Shown here: positions 23,965 through 35,664 of the stretch, piece by piece
Position numbering within the stretch: position 1 is the first letter of the stretch
Layout of the letters: every line of letters begins with the position of its first letter
The notes under the pieces: generated by a model
Seen by the model: the letters and a program-made list of their open reading frames with translations, nothing else
What the model was told of the DNA's origin: nothing
Database searches by the model: none
Translations under genes and position numbers: made by a program
Assembly: GCA_028023455.1 (NCBI GenBank)
Contig: JAQFVV010006203.1
Location: 12,810,348-12,874,347, forward strand
Source of the DNA: Epiperipatus broadwayi
Taxonomy: Eukaryota > Onychophora > Udeonychophora > Euonychophora > Peripatidae
DNA length: 64,000 bases
Reading direction: 5' to 3'

Positions 23965-26460
23965 AAAAATGATGGGAGCAGAACTGCACTTGTAGCTAAA
24001 AAACTGCGAAGCTAACCTTAGTAAAACTCATCTCCTAGAGGAAGGAAGTTTATTGGCACAGTTGTATGGATGCAAATTTTTTTCTAAAGGTAAATCAATC
24101 TGTGAAAGAAGAATGCATGGTGTTGAATTTCCTGTAAAATTCTATTTATTATCTTCTATTACTGGAATTCTTTGTAGTATCAATGAAATGTAAATGATCT
24201 AAAACTTGTCTTGTATAATGGTACTAGAGCTCATTTTATCAGTGCCTATGCTTCAACATTAGATTCAGAGAAATTCAGAGAAGGGAAGCTTTCATTACTT
24301 ATTGGATAGCGTTATTGCAGTATACCATGAAAAGATCATTTTTTCTTCTTGGACATTTTAATGCAAATGTTGGTATAAATAATAGACTTTGGCCAAAAGT
24401 TACCGGAAATAATGAAACTGTGCTAGAAGTTCAAATGCCATATTATTATTGAATTTATGCACAACACATGGATTGACTATCACAAACACTTTATTTAAGC
24501 AGAAAAACTGCTACAAAGGAATATGGATATAACCATGCTCAATGCAATGGCATTTAATAGATTATATGAGTCAAAATACAAAAGAAGTTCACCATATATG
24601 AGCACTTACAAGCTTAGATTATTGAACAGATCATAGATCTCTAAGATTAAAATGACAGTTGCATTAATAATTAGGTACTTGTCCAATCATATTCTCAAGA
24701 AAATTGGTGTTAAGTTCTTTGGAAGAATGAACATTCTCAATTTCAATAGCTATTAAATACTACAATTGCTAATTTGGATCTTCAAATCTGTCATATTACT
24801 TTGTCATGGAATTCTCTTAAGGAGTGTGTTATGGATATAAGTAAATTGATTCTTGAATTCACTAAAAAACAAAGAATCATGATCATATTATTAGTGTTTT
24901 AATTTAAAAAAACATAATGATCTGCTTGGCAAAATAATATATTAAATGTGAAACTTCAAAATAATTATAAAAATGCAGGTAAATGGTTGGTAAAAGGCTT
25001 AAAAATGATTGATGGGTTAAAACTGCAAAGAAGATACAGATATTTTGATGATCATGATTGTTCTATATCTTTTTTGATGCATTGAAAGTAACATATGGAT
25101 CTAAAAAATGGTATCATAATTCTATTAAATCCAGAAGCACCACTTTCTTATATGATGATAATAATATTTTGAACTGGTGGAACGTTATTTTGATTATTTT
25201 TTGAATAATGATATGAGAATTGATATGACCACTTTTAATAATATATCCATTTTCTCTACTTGTTTGAATTTGGACAAAAAATATCCACCTTAATAAAATC
25301 AAAAATGCTCTTTGCAATCGTAAAAATGAAAATACTGCAAGTTCTGATAAAATATTGGAAGTGATATTTTAGCTTTAAAAATATTGGATTTTTTAAGAAT
25401 ATCTGTACTCATGAAGTTGTGACATCTGATCTTAATGATGCTTTTATTTCAGTTTTAAAAACAAATGGGATAGAAAACATTGCAGTAATTATTGTGGGAT
25501 ATTATTATTATTCACTATAGCAAAACTAATTTCAAGAATTGTGTTGAATAGATTGTTCCCATTTATAGATAAATGATTACCAGAGACTCAATGTGATTTT
25601 AGGAATCAAGAAGCACTGTAGATATGATTTTTGTTGCCAGGCAAATCCAAGAAAAATGTTGGAAACAAAGGAATGATTTATATATTGTTTTTATTGATTT
25701 GGTCAAGGCATTTGATTCAGTTAATAGGACAAATGTATGGCATTGTTTGAAAATTAATTGGTTGTCACCAAAATTTATTTATATTATACAGCAACTACAT
25801 GATGGTGGGTGAAAGTGTTATTACTACTGCTAAAAAATCTATGACATTTGAAATAAAATATGGTATTAAACAAAGATGTATACTTGTTTCAACACTGCTT
25901 TAAATTAGTGGTCTTTGAAATTGTTTATAATGTGATTTAACTAGTTAATGATCAAGATAACATTCAAATTTGTTGGTGGAATTTTTAATTTGAACCAATT
26001 AAAAGCAAAAACAAGAAGTTCATATTTTTGGATTCTGGATGTACAATATACTGATGATTATGCTATTTTTGCCAATTCGACCAAATGGTTTACAGAATGT
26101 CCTTAAAGTTTTGAATGCAGCTTATAGAGATCTTGGTTTATTAATTAATATCCAAAAAATCAGTATTCTTTATCAACCAGTGAGATGAAAAATCTTCAGA
26201 AACTTTACGCTTGGTTGTTCATCAACTCAAGAATGTAAACCAGTTTAATACTGTAGTAGTTTTATAAGTAGAAAGATGGACTTAGATGAGATACAACAGC
26301 CCCCAAGAGTATTTTACTATAGGAAAATAACTACTGCAACAAAGTTAACTGCATATAAGACTATTATTTTATCTAACTTATTATATGGATGTGAAGGTTG
26401 GACACTACATTAGTGTAATAGAAAATTATTAGAAAAATTTTAGTTAACTGAATCTCTGAT
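23965..26460 (+). pseudogene. RTE-like LINE ORF (endonuclease-RT), heavily decayed
   Basis: The EN domain is recognisable in fragments: RTALVAKKL near 23980, THLLEEGSL, GCKFFSKGKS and FISAYASTLDSEKF (about 24235), FFLLGHFNANVG (near 24350, where GDFNARVG is usual), and LTITNTLF. A linker with ALKVTYGSKKW lies near 25090. The RT follows: DMIFVARQIQEKCWKQRNDL and IVFIDLVKAFDSVNR (motif A, 25624-25720), LQYTDDYAIFANS (motif C, about 26042-26080), and KLTAYKTIILSNLLYGCEGW at 26345-26402. The EN is of the type often annotated 'craniofacial development protein 2-like'. Stops and shifts occur throughout. Exact clade (RTE or a relative) is inferred. Confidence 0.82.
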
Positions 26461-29400
26461 GACGCTATCATGTTTTTCACATATATGTTGCTTAGTTTTT
26501 ATTTCCAATGCCTAATTTTTACTTATGCGCATTCACACAATCTAATTATCTCCTTTTCGATCATTACAACATATTGTAATAGTTGAAATGAATAAAAATA
26601 ATATCATACCTATATATGCACTGTAAATGGCCTCATTTGGGGCATGATTGTATAATAAATGAGATAACTAATGATTTACGAAAATCAAAATGCTGACAAT
26701 AACAGTTATTATATGCCCACTAGATATTACATCATTTATTTTTATTTGAGCATACCCAAATCTTCATTCATCCATCATAAAATAACAGTCTCTAACTAGA
26801 TAATTACTAAAATCGTTTATCATCATCGGTTTATATAGTTTGGTTATTCAGACTAAGATTATAATAAAGTAGTACTAATGGACTGATTATATTTCTCTAG
26901 TAATTGTCACTTTTACTTATTTCTCTGGAATAACCACACACAAAAAGTTGATTAAAGCAAACTAGCTTTATTTGTTTTATTATATCATCTGCTATAACAC
27001 AATTTTCTGCTTTTTGAAACTCCCTTTTTACTATAATAATGACCTCAGGCACATACCATAAAAATGTTAATATTTGTTATTTAATCATAATAATATCGCT
27101 AGATCGCTAAGACATCATCCAGGTTGATTTTATTTGGATTATTGAAACAAACATTTTTAGGCACTCTGCATGGATCACTCATTATATCTTAATTGGCCAC
27201 CACATACAGTAAAGAAATATATTTGTATCTCTATTATCTTTCAATTAACAAAATCCAGATACATATAAAATCGTGTACTAAAATTTGCCTATTGATTTAA
27301 TTATCAATAGGTCTCCAGGTGAGTAGATGCATGCGTTAATAAATTAATAATTTTTTTTACATGTGGCTGCCTTATCTGAAACAGATTGATCATTATCAGA
27401 GAAAGAAATTTTACATTAATTTATTCCACTGAACTATATATATATTATAATCTCAAGTTTAGTGCAAGTAGCTAATCGATTGAAAATAACCCTGGGGTCT
27501 AACAAGGAATGCTCGTGTGATTATCTAATGATAGTAATAATAAGATTAAGTATACCCGGGCACCAAATTGTAACTATGAAATCGCAATGTTCACCAGAGA
27601 TCATCATCATCATCCATGCTTATTACTATAGGAGATGGTGAAGGAAGTAATTAAATTGTCTCAAAAAAAATATAATGTTGATAAATCCAATTCAATTTAT
27701 TATGGTCTTGGTTTCAAACTTAGGAACAATTATATAAATATTTCCGTGATAAATCCTTATTACTAACTAAATAATATAGAGACAACTTCCTTCCACAACT
27801 TTATATAGATACATGATCTCGTGTGGTAACCACAAGAATGTTGTATACATTTTTAATACATACATGACCAGAAGTAAATTAGTAATCGATGCGGAGAACT
27901 CATAACCTATGTTTATAATATAAATTATTATTTAATTTAAAGTAGGATAAAGACATGTTATAAATCCTTGCCATTTAATCCCACTACTTTATTTTTCGTT
28001 CTCAGCATCTATCACTTTCAATAGTCACAATTATATAACACTGAATGTCTGTGTTGTGTTCTTTATATATCTTAACTGATAATTCTTAATCCCATTTTCT
28101 TAAACACACACATATTCTTTCCAATTAACTATCAATTCATGATCATTATTATTATAATAATATTTCCCGATTTTAATATTTACACTACTTGACTTCTAAG
28201 CTAGCTCTTAGATTAATAATCGAAGCACTCTTTCTCAAGGTCTTGATCTGCTAACGAGGTGCAATTATTAACAATTACGATGCAATGGATATGATCCCTA
28301 AACTTGCTAATTAAACTTTAACGTGAGTTTACCAGTGGGGCTTATTTTAAATACCAAAAGCAGAAAAGGGATTTTATGTCTGCTCCCAATATTCATAACA
28401 TTGCAACAAATCAAATGACTAAATTTAATATACCTAAATTAACTATTTTCTCTCATCTTATTCTATTTCATATCATCTGTTTGCCAAATTTAATTAGTAC
28501 TTTTAAATCTATTACATTTTGCCAAATTAAACTATGGAAGTAAACCATGGGCATTAATCATGGAAATCGTTCAAGGAAATCACTTATGTAAGTGAACTAT
28601 GGAAATCAATCACTATAAAAATGAATTATGCAAATCAACTATGGAAACAAATATAAAACAATTACTAAATTTAAATGTGATCTGATATTAGTTCTAGATA
28701 TAGGTGTTGGATATAGACTCTGGAGATATTTGAAATATTAAAACACAAGACACGCATGTAAATTCATAACAATAACAAATCTTTATTACACTTTTAAAAA
28801 AACATATATAATATCACTACACTCAAATATTATATGACATTCACTCTAACTAAATAATAATAATAATACATAGTTGAGATTCGATAAATTTCCCTAAAAC
28901 TTAACAATTGTTTTGACCCATCTTTTAATTTACTATCAATGCACTTACGCCCAGAATCAGAATTCCGTATTTAAGCATAATATGAAATTATCTTATAACC
29001 TTGCATAGAGACTATAAATTTCTGCCCTCCCCTCTTTCATTACAACAATTATAAATTGAACTATTCCAACAAGCAATAACTTCTTTACAATAATTCTAAA
29101 TTTAATTATTCCAACCGGCAATAATATCTCTTATATTTCCTATGAAAAGATTATGTAATATGTAAAATCTCTAATTGCTTCAACAAAGGGATTTAAATAT
29201 AAAACCATAATTTTACATTCATGCATGCCAAATATTCACTGCTTCCCACTTTGGCAGCTGTATACATTTTGTTAGACCAGTATGTTGCCACAGCTTGACA
29301 ATGTTCAATTTTATTATCCTTCACACACCCTGACCACAGATCGGTCAGCTTATAAATTAAAGTAACTCTTTGTCATTCCCCACATCAACACATACATCTG

Positions 29401-30850
29401 ACTACAACCCTAATCCTGTCACAGCAATTTTTATCCTGTCTTGCAAAACCCTCCAGATACTTTATAGCACCATGCAGCACTTCATAACACACATATCAAT
29501 GTCTCAGTAAGGGAAACCAAATGATTCACAACTTCAAATGTCAGTATTGGCCAGAGAGAAGCCTTTTCCTGAGGCTAGAACTATGTGAGGAATTATATCT
29601 CTACACATTTACTCTATATAGGTGTGCATAACATTTTCTGCAACTCTATCAATAACCCTATCAATAATTCCCTACTTAAATAAAAACAAATGGAGCTGGG
29701 ACCTGGTCCTCAATATCCTACTGCAATAGTGAATAAATTATGAGATAGTTATTTCCTATCTATTCCTTCCAGTGGTAAGATACCTCTACCTCAGTAATAA
29801 CAAGCATTTATAGCTTCACATGTACACACACATAGGGCAATTACAGTCTTGATGCAAATGACCAAGTCTGACTGATAACAAACCAAACCCATTACTATCT
29901 TAATTTAAAAAATCAAGCACAGAGCAACACCCATCCAATCTTTATAATGATAACAGATCAAATCAACATATAGCATAGCAATGACCATTCACATGATCAT
30001 CCAATCACTTTTCATACATCCAATACTAAGCATATAATTTTGATAATAAAAAAATCTTTTCTATCTTTTTTCTTTTTTTTTACAAATACATAAGCATTTT
30101 TAGTCCTCATTAGTACACATTAACATTTTTTTAATTTCTTTTTTTTATTAACTTCAATGGGCCTTTATGGGTCAAAATCATTTCTCTTTTTTTTTTAAAA
30201 AAAAAACTAATATAATTGTTAAATCTCTATCAAACATGTTACATATATAAATAAAGCAAAATAATAATAAATAATAAACATTACAGATTGTCTCCTTGAA
30301 GCTAAGTCTGAAGACTTGATATTATTGTCCACCAATACCAATTACCATTTAGTTCACTTGTCTTGGAAAATATATATTTTATAGACGCACATAAAGTTCT
30401 TTTATTCAAGATGTAGCTACATTGATTGCAATAATTAGAAGTGGTTGAAAATGAGTCCTGCAGATTACTTTCACATTTGAATTTTTTCCTGGATTTGAAT
30501 TCAGACACTTGGTTTCACATTTTAGTTTTTTTTTAATGTCATAATTTTTTTCTTTTTTTTTTAGTTTTTTCGCCTTTTTTCCTTTTTCTTTTAGAAGGGT
30601 AAAAAATTCAAATAAATAATGTTCTAGATACTTTTCTTTTTATCATTCTTAGGTTTGAATCACAATCAGAGAAAAATTTACTGTTAAAAATATTGATTAG
30701 TCATCTAAATTTATATTAAAGTCTGATTGTTCCTTATTAACAGGACATGGACACAATACCATTCTTGAGATGTTTTTTTAAACGAACTTTAAAGAACCAA
30801 ATATAAAGGTTGAGGTACTGAATACAAAATCTTTTATTACAAGTTAATTT
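26461..30850. other. No gene seen; long non-coding intron stretch
   Basis: No ORF with recognisable domains on either strand. Loose 25-35 bp repeats of 'actatggaaatcaa' type occur at about 28530-28655. Long T-tracts lie at 30050-30200 and 30520-30600. The 28.7-29.9 kb part is slightly richer in C on the + strand and may be an old unidentified element. Confidence 0.5.
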
Positions 30851-30990
30851 GGTCATAATGATCTTGAAGAGAGAGAACTGTACACCATTTATTATTGAAT
30901 TAGCACTTCATATTTAAGAACTGGTCATAATGATCTTGAAGAGAGAGAACTGTACACCATTTATTATTGAATTAGCACTTCATATTTAAG
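30851..30990. repeat. Direct tandem duplication, 72 bp period
   Basis: Two essentially identical copies starting ggtcataatgatcttgaaga at 30851 and 30923, each ending in cacttcatatttaag. The identity indicates a recent local duplication. Confidence 0.95.
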
Positions 30991-32095
30991 TAACGTTTTT
31001 ACACTTCTTAACAAGTTAAGTCAATTGTTGCCTTCAAGAGAGAAAATGATCAGAGGAAACCTTCCAGAGATTGAATTAGCAAGAGTCCCCCCTCACTTTC
31101 CTTAGCTTTTTTATAAGGAGAGGGAAAAAAACATCTGCAAGTTTCTCCCTTTCCCATGCCTGGCTTTCTCTAATTTACGATTTTTCCTCTGAAATTAACC
31201 TTTGACCCATCTGTTATATGTTAGTTTGGTTTATTATCTTCAGCTCCGATCTCATTAACACATTGCTTTTGATTTATAAAAACTATTCAAAAAAATATAG
31301 AATTACTGGTAATATTGTAAAATAGATATTATATAAAGAATTCCTTTCTTTAAAACTTAAATTGAGTCTAGAGCTGAAAACAATAAATAGCTTCTATAGA
31401 AATAAATTTGTTTTACATTATACCATTAAAAATCTAGAATACAATGCATAAATTTCTACAAAAGAAAAAATCTATATATCTGCATCACACACACACATAT
31501 GTATGCACAAAACTAAATAGAGAACTGCTTGTTCATATTCATATTAGCACAAAATATCTTTTATTCATATTAATACAAAAGTCTCCTAATTTCCTATAAT
31601 TTTAAACCTATTTATAACAAGTTCAATTTCAATTTGCACTAACATTTTTATTGATAAATATGACAATTCATGAAGACTTTTTTCTTTAGACATATAAATA
31701 AATATTTTCAGATATTACAGCGCACATACAACAGTCAATCCCCTTTCCTTCAGCATAATGTTAGCTATAATTTTAAATAAATACAAACAGATTTTTCTAC
31801 ATATGTTAATCCAAGTCACCAGTTATTAATCTCTCCAAATAAAGCCTTTCAACTTTTCTTAAACTAAAAAAAAAATTTTACTTATAAATAGTTAAGAAAT
31901 TAACCTTACTATTTATTTTCCCATCATTAGTTTCTGTACAAAAAAAACTAAAGGTTATAATATATATGTAGATAAACAAATATAAGTAGTGTAAATATAT
32001 ATATATGACAATAGATGGTGTTCTACCACACCATCAAGTGTAGTTTTCTGTTTACATAAACGTCAGAGCAAGCATTCACTATCTCTAACTTTAAT

Positions 32096-32151
32096 TTCCA
32101 CCTTCAGATCATGATTTCAAGCTATTTGCTATCATCAGTGAAGGACAGGAA
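32096..32151 (-). ncRNA. Hammerhead ribozyme, copy A (intact core)
   Basis: On the minus strand: TTCC, an internal loop (tgt), CCTTCA, then CTGATGA (32138-32132). Helix II is AGC-aaata-GCT with a U·U pair at its base, then GAAA, a tiny helix III (tcatga), and the cleavage triplet ATC (32109-32107). TGAAGG, t and GGAA follow and close helix I as 6 bp plus 4 bp. All conserved core nucleotides are present. Predicted cleavage falls between 32107 and 32106 on the minus strand. Confidence 0.88.
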
Positions 32152-32500
32152 TAAGAAAATAGATCTAAACACAAACTCTGAGCATTTATGAAACAGTTTC
32201 TATTCAGCTTGCAAGCATGAATCTTTTAGACAAGTAATGTCTTCAAACTCAGCATGGCAAGCCAGATAGCTACATGGGTCTGATCTCAGTTCAGCATCAC
32301 CACATAGTAGAAGCCTCTGCAATATATATCATTGCAAGAAAGACCTCAAAGGTACATTTATGAAAAACAAAAACACACAAGTTAAAAACTTCTAATGCTT
32401 GTATTTATGACAATAGTGGCATTCTACCAAAAACACCATCAAGCGTAGTTTTCTGTTTGCATAAACGTCAGAGCAAGCATTCAATATCTCTAACTTTAAT

Positions 32501-32556
32501 TTTCACCTTCAGATCATGATTTCAAGCTATTTGCTATCGTCAGTGAAGGACAGGAA
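32501..32556 (-). ncRNA. Hammerhead ribozyme, copy B (intact core, weaker outer helix)
   Basis: Same order as copy A with core CTGACGA (32543-32537), which is allowed because the seventh base is variable, then GAAA and the ATC cleavage triplet. One outer helix I pair is lost (TTCC opposite GAAA). Helix II and III are as in copy A. Confidence 0.82.
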
Positions 32557-32765
32557 TAAGAAAATAGATCTAAACACAAACTCAGCGTTTATGAAACAGT
32601 TTCTATTCAGCTTGCAATTGTGAATCTTTTAGATCAGACCCATGTAGCTATCTGGCTTGCTATGCTGAGTTTGAAGACATTACATGTCTAAAACATTCAT
32701 GCTTGCAAGCTGAATAGAAACTGTTTCATAAACACTCAGAGTTTGTGTTTAGATATATTTTCTTA

Positions 32766-32821
32766 TTCCTGTCCTTCACTGACAATAGCAAATAGCTTGA
32801 AATCATGTTCTGAAGGTGGAA
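32766..32821 (+). ncRNA. Hammerhead ribozyme, copy C (core mutated, probably inactive)
   Basis: Helix I strands TTCC/CCTTCA and TGAAGG/GGAA and helix II are retained. The core is CTGACAA (32779-32785), replacing the essential G, and the cleavage triplet is preceded by T instead of A (gttc), breaking helix III. Self-cleavage is not expected. Confidence 0.8.
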
Positions 32822-33170
32822 ATTAAAGTTAGAGATAGTGAGTGCTTGCTCTGACATTTATGTAAACAGAAAACTATGCTTGACAGTGTTTTTGGTAGAA
32901 CGCCATCTATTGTCATAAATACAAGCGTTAGCAAGGTTTTAACTTGTGTTTTTTTGTTTTTCATAAATGTACCTTTGAGGTCTTTCTTGCAATGATATAT
33001 ATTGCACAGGCTTCTACTAGGGTGATGCTGAACTGAGATCAGACCCATGTAGCTATCTGGCTTGCTATGCTGAGTTTGAAGACATTACATGTCTAAAAGA
33101 TTTATGCTTGCAAGCTGAATAGAAACTGTTTCATAAACACTCAAAGTTTGTGTTTAGATCTATTTTCTTA

Positions 33171-33226
33171 TTCCTGTCCTTCACTGACAATAGAAAATAG
33201 CTTGAAATCATGTTCTGAAGGTGGAA
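33171..33226 (+). ncRNA. Hammerhead ribozyme, copy D (core mutated, probably inactive)
   Basis: It has the same CTGACAA core change (33184-33190) and gttc change as copy C. In addition a helix II C is replaced by A (tagaaaatagctt). The shared lesions show that C and D come from one already broken copy. Confidence 0.8.
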
Positions 33227-33579
33227 ATTAAAGTTAGAGATAGTGAATGCTTGCTCTGACATTTATGTAAACAGAAAACTACGCTTGATGGTGTTTTTTG
33301 GTAGAACGCCATCTATTGTCATAAATACAAGCGTTAGCAAGTTTTTACCTTGTGTTTTTTTGTTTTTCATAAATGTACCTTTGAGGTCTTTCTTGGAATG
33401 ATATATATTGCAGAGGCTTCTACTATGTGGTGATGCTGAACTGAGATCAGACCCATGTAGCTATCTGGCTTGCTATGCTGAGCTTGAAGACATTACGTGT
33501 CTAAAAGATTCACGCTTGCAAGCCGAATATAAACTGTTTCATAAACGCTCAGAGTTTGTGTTTAGATCTATTTTTCTTA

Positions 33580-33635
33580 TTCCTGTCCTTCACTGATGAT
33601 AGCAAATAGCTTGAAATCATGATCTGAAGGTGGAA
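33580..33635 (+). ncRNA. Hammerhead ribozyme, copy E (intact core, sense to the P450 transcript)
   Basis: TTCC (33580-33583), loop tgt, CCTTCA (33587-33592), core CTGATGA (33593-33599). Helix II is AGC-aaata-GCT (33601-33611), then GAAA (33613-33616), helix III T-catg-A, and cleavage triplet ATC ending at 33624. TGAAGG (33625-33630), t and GGAA (33632-33635) complete helix I. This is a full type I-like hammerhead fold of 56 nt with an asymmetric internal loop in helix I that could meet loop II, as in active natural hammerheads. It lies on the coding strand of the P450 gene, inside its long intron. Confidence 0.9.
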
Positions 33636-33878
33636 ATTAAAGTTAGAGATAGTAAATGCTTGCTCTGATGTTTATGTAAACAGAAAACTACGCTTGACGG
33701 TGTTTTTGGTAGAACACCATCTATTGTCATAAATACAAGTGTTAGCAAGTTTTTAACTTGTGTTTTTTTGTTTTTCATATATATATTAATTATTTTTTAA
33801 ATTTAATTTATAATTAAAATTATCATTAGATGTCATTTATTAAATCAATAATTACTAAAAATTATATATATATATAGA

Positions 33879-34026
33879 AATATTTGTGTAGAGTATCCAA
33901 TCATAATTATTTAATTAAAAAGCTCTTTACCTAGAATAGTAGCCTAGTGATGTTAACCTTGCTTGACTACTATCCTAAGTAAAGAGCTTTCTAATTAAAT
34001 AATTATAATAATTCCACATAAATATT
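33879..34026. repeat. Inverted repeat, ~60 bp arms
   Basis: Left arm 33879-33944 and right arm 33967-34026 pair through aatattt, taattatttaatta and aagctctttac/taaagagctt blocks around a 22 bp loop. No coding sequence and no hammerhead core. MITE-like. Confidence 0.8.
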
Positions 34027-34046
34027 GGTATCTAAACATCTATTAA

Positions 34047-34047
<1 letters not shown>

Positions 34048-34080
<33 letters not shown>

Positions 34081-34083
34081 ATC
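34048..34083. repeat. (AT)n(GT)n microsatellite
   Basis: A run of AT units passing into GT units right after the preceding inverted repeat. Confidence 0.93.
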
Positions 34084-34800
34084 ATTAAAATAAATCAACA
34101 CTTAGACAAGCCCACTTCATTTAACAATAAATGTGGAATCCCATCTTTATTTATGGTCCAATATATTTATATAGACACTAAAGATTGCAAATTGACCACA
34201 AAGACTGAAATTATTGATAGAAAGTTTAAATAAACCTGCCCTTGAGTCCGAAGCACACACCCCCCCCAAGAACCCCTGTTCAGAAGTTTGGAGTTTCAAC
34301 TGAGTTTACATGGAATTGGTAAATCGTACACATAAGGGTATTAGACCATTTGATCCACCATTTTATTCTGATTACATGAGGTATTAATTGTTTTTCTACG
34401 ATGAAATTTGGATTTTTGTGTGATTTTTTTTTAAAGTACTATCTTTAATTTTTTTTTTTTCATTTGTTTTAAATTTTCTAACCATAAAACTTCTTTTCAG
34501 TGGAATTGCATTCTTTTACTGCTTGATATGGATTGAAAATTGCCAATATGTGTTGGTAAGCCCTTTTTCTAGAAGCTCATTTTCATGGCATTTGGAAGCT
34601 GCAATGTCAAAAAAAAAGATTGGAGTCATTTTTTATCTGCAAAAACAATCGTGGTTACCACATCTAATGCCTTCATGACTGAATTCAAATTTAAAATGGA
34701 TGCTAACATTTACTTTTATTACTTATTTTTGTATTATTTTTTTATATATAATTAAATATATAATATTACAAATCAATGTCTGTATTTCTTCAAAATAATA

Positions 34801-35050
34801 TACATAAATTTATAAATAAATATTATAAAATACAGTATTTGAAAGTTTATAAAAATATATCTATAACCATCACTTAGAAGCGCTTTCAACTATCTTCATA
34901 GTTTTTGTCAATTAATACTTTTAAAAAGTATTAGTTGATAAAAACTACAAAGATAGTTGAAAGCGCTTCTAAGTGACGGTTATAGATATATTTTTATAAA
35001 CTTTCAAATATTGTATTTTATAATATTTATTTATAAATTAAATATATGTA
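34801..35050. repeat. 250 bp near-perfect palindrome with no spacer
   Basis: The arms 34801-34922 and 34923-35050 are reverse complements with only a few mismatches, meeting at aatacttttaaaaagtatt. Both arms carry the block gttgaaagcgcttctaagtg or its complement, the same GAAAGCGCTT motif found at 58.6, 60.8 and 61.6 kb. No coding sequence. A perfect centre implies a recent inverted duplication or a terminal-hairpin type transposition product. Confidence 0.92.
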
Positions 35051-35054
35051 GAAA

Positions 35055-35330
35055 AAAATAAATATGCTATAGAATTTTAGACAATACATTTCAATGATGT
35101 AAAAGAATACACATCCATACTCGATCATATGTGTATATTTAGTGCAATAAGCAAGATATATTATGATTTTATTTGAGTATACAATTAATTTTATTACCGA
35201 TTTTTATTATTTATTTTTTTATTACATATTTTTTTATATAATAAATATGCTATAGAACTTTAGTCGATACATTTCAATGATACAAAGACATACACATTCA
35301 GACTCAATCACATACCCTTAGCCATTCACT
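35055..35330 (+). repeat. Pair of diverged direct repeats
   Basis: 35055-35135 and 35240-35320 share aaatatgctatagaa, gatacatttcaatgat and the following 'acacatncanactcnatca' order. They probably represent a duplicated end of an unidentified element beside the palindrome. Confidence 0.65.
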
Positions 35331-35664
35331 CTCATACATCATCTCCCACACACACATATAATCAGTGCTCATAATAAATTTCTTTATTTTGATGTTTATT
35401 GATTTTATCTTAGAGAAATTTTTGTTTGATACTTATTTTTTGAGTACACTTTATTTACTTGAAAAAAAATACGTATTTTAGGTGCCCCCCCCCCTTCCCC
35501 AATAATATAATAATTAATTATATTTTTAAATATATTACAATTTATTAAAGTTCTCTTTTCATAATATCTCAGAAGCTGTTCTTACTATTTGATATTTATT
35601 TAAATACACTTTATTTGAAAATAATACACATTTTAGATCATACCCTAATTTTCACTAATATAAT

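Larger units (their letters stand above)
32007..33780. repeat. Satellite-like array (405-408 bp units) with hammerhead ribozymes, in head-to-head orientation
   Basis: Five copies of one unit. A (32007-32408) and B (32409-32635, partial) lie on the minus strand; C (from 32631), D (from 33036) and E (from 33444, incomplete) lie on the plus strand. The spacing of agatcagaccc starts in C, D and E is 405 and 408 bp. The array therefore switches orientation at about 32635, making an imperfect palindrome of tandem repeats. Every copy contains one hammerhead ribozyme sequence in its own sense direction. There is no coding sequence. The unit length, tandem arrangement and ribozyme match metazoan retrozymes and hammerhead-bearing satellites. 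Both outer edges fall in atatat runs. Confidence 0.93.
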
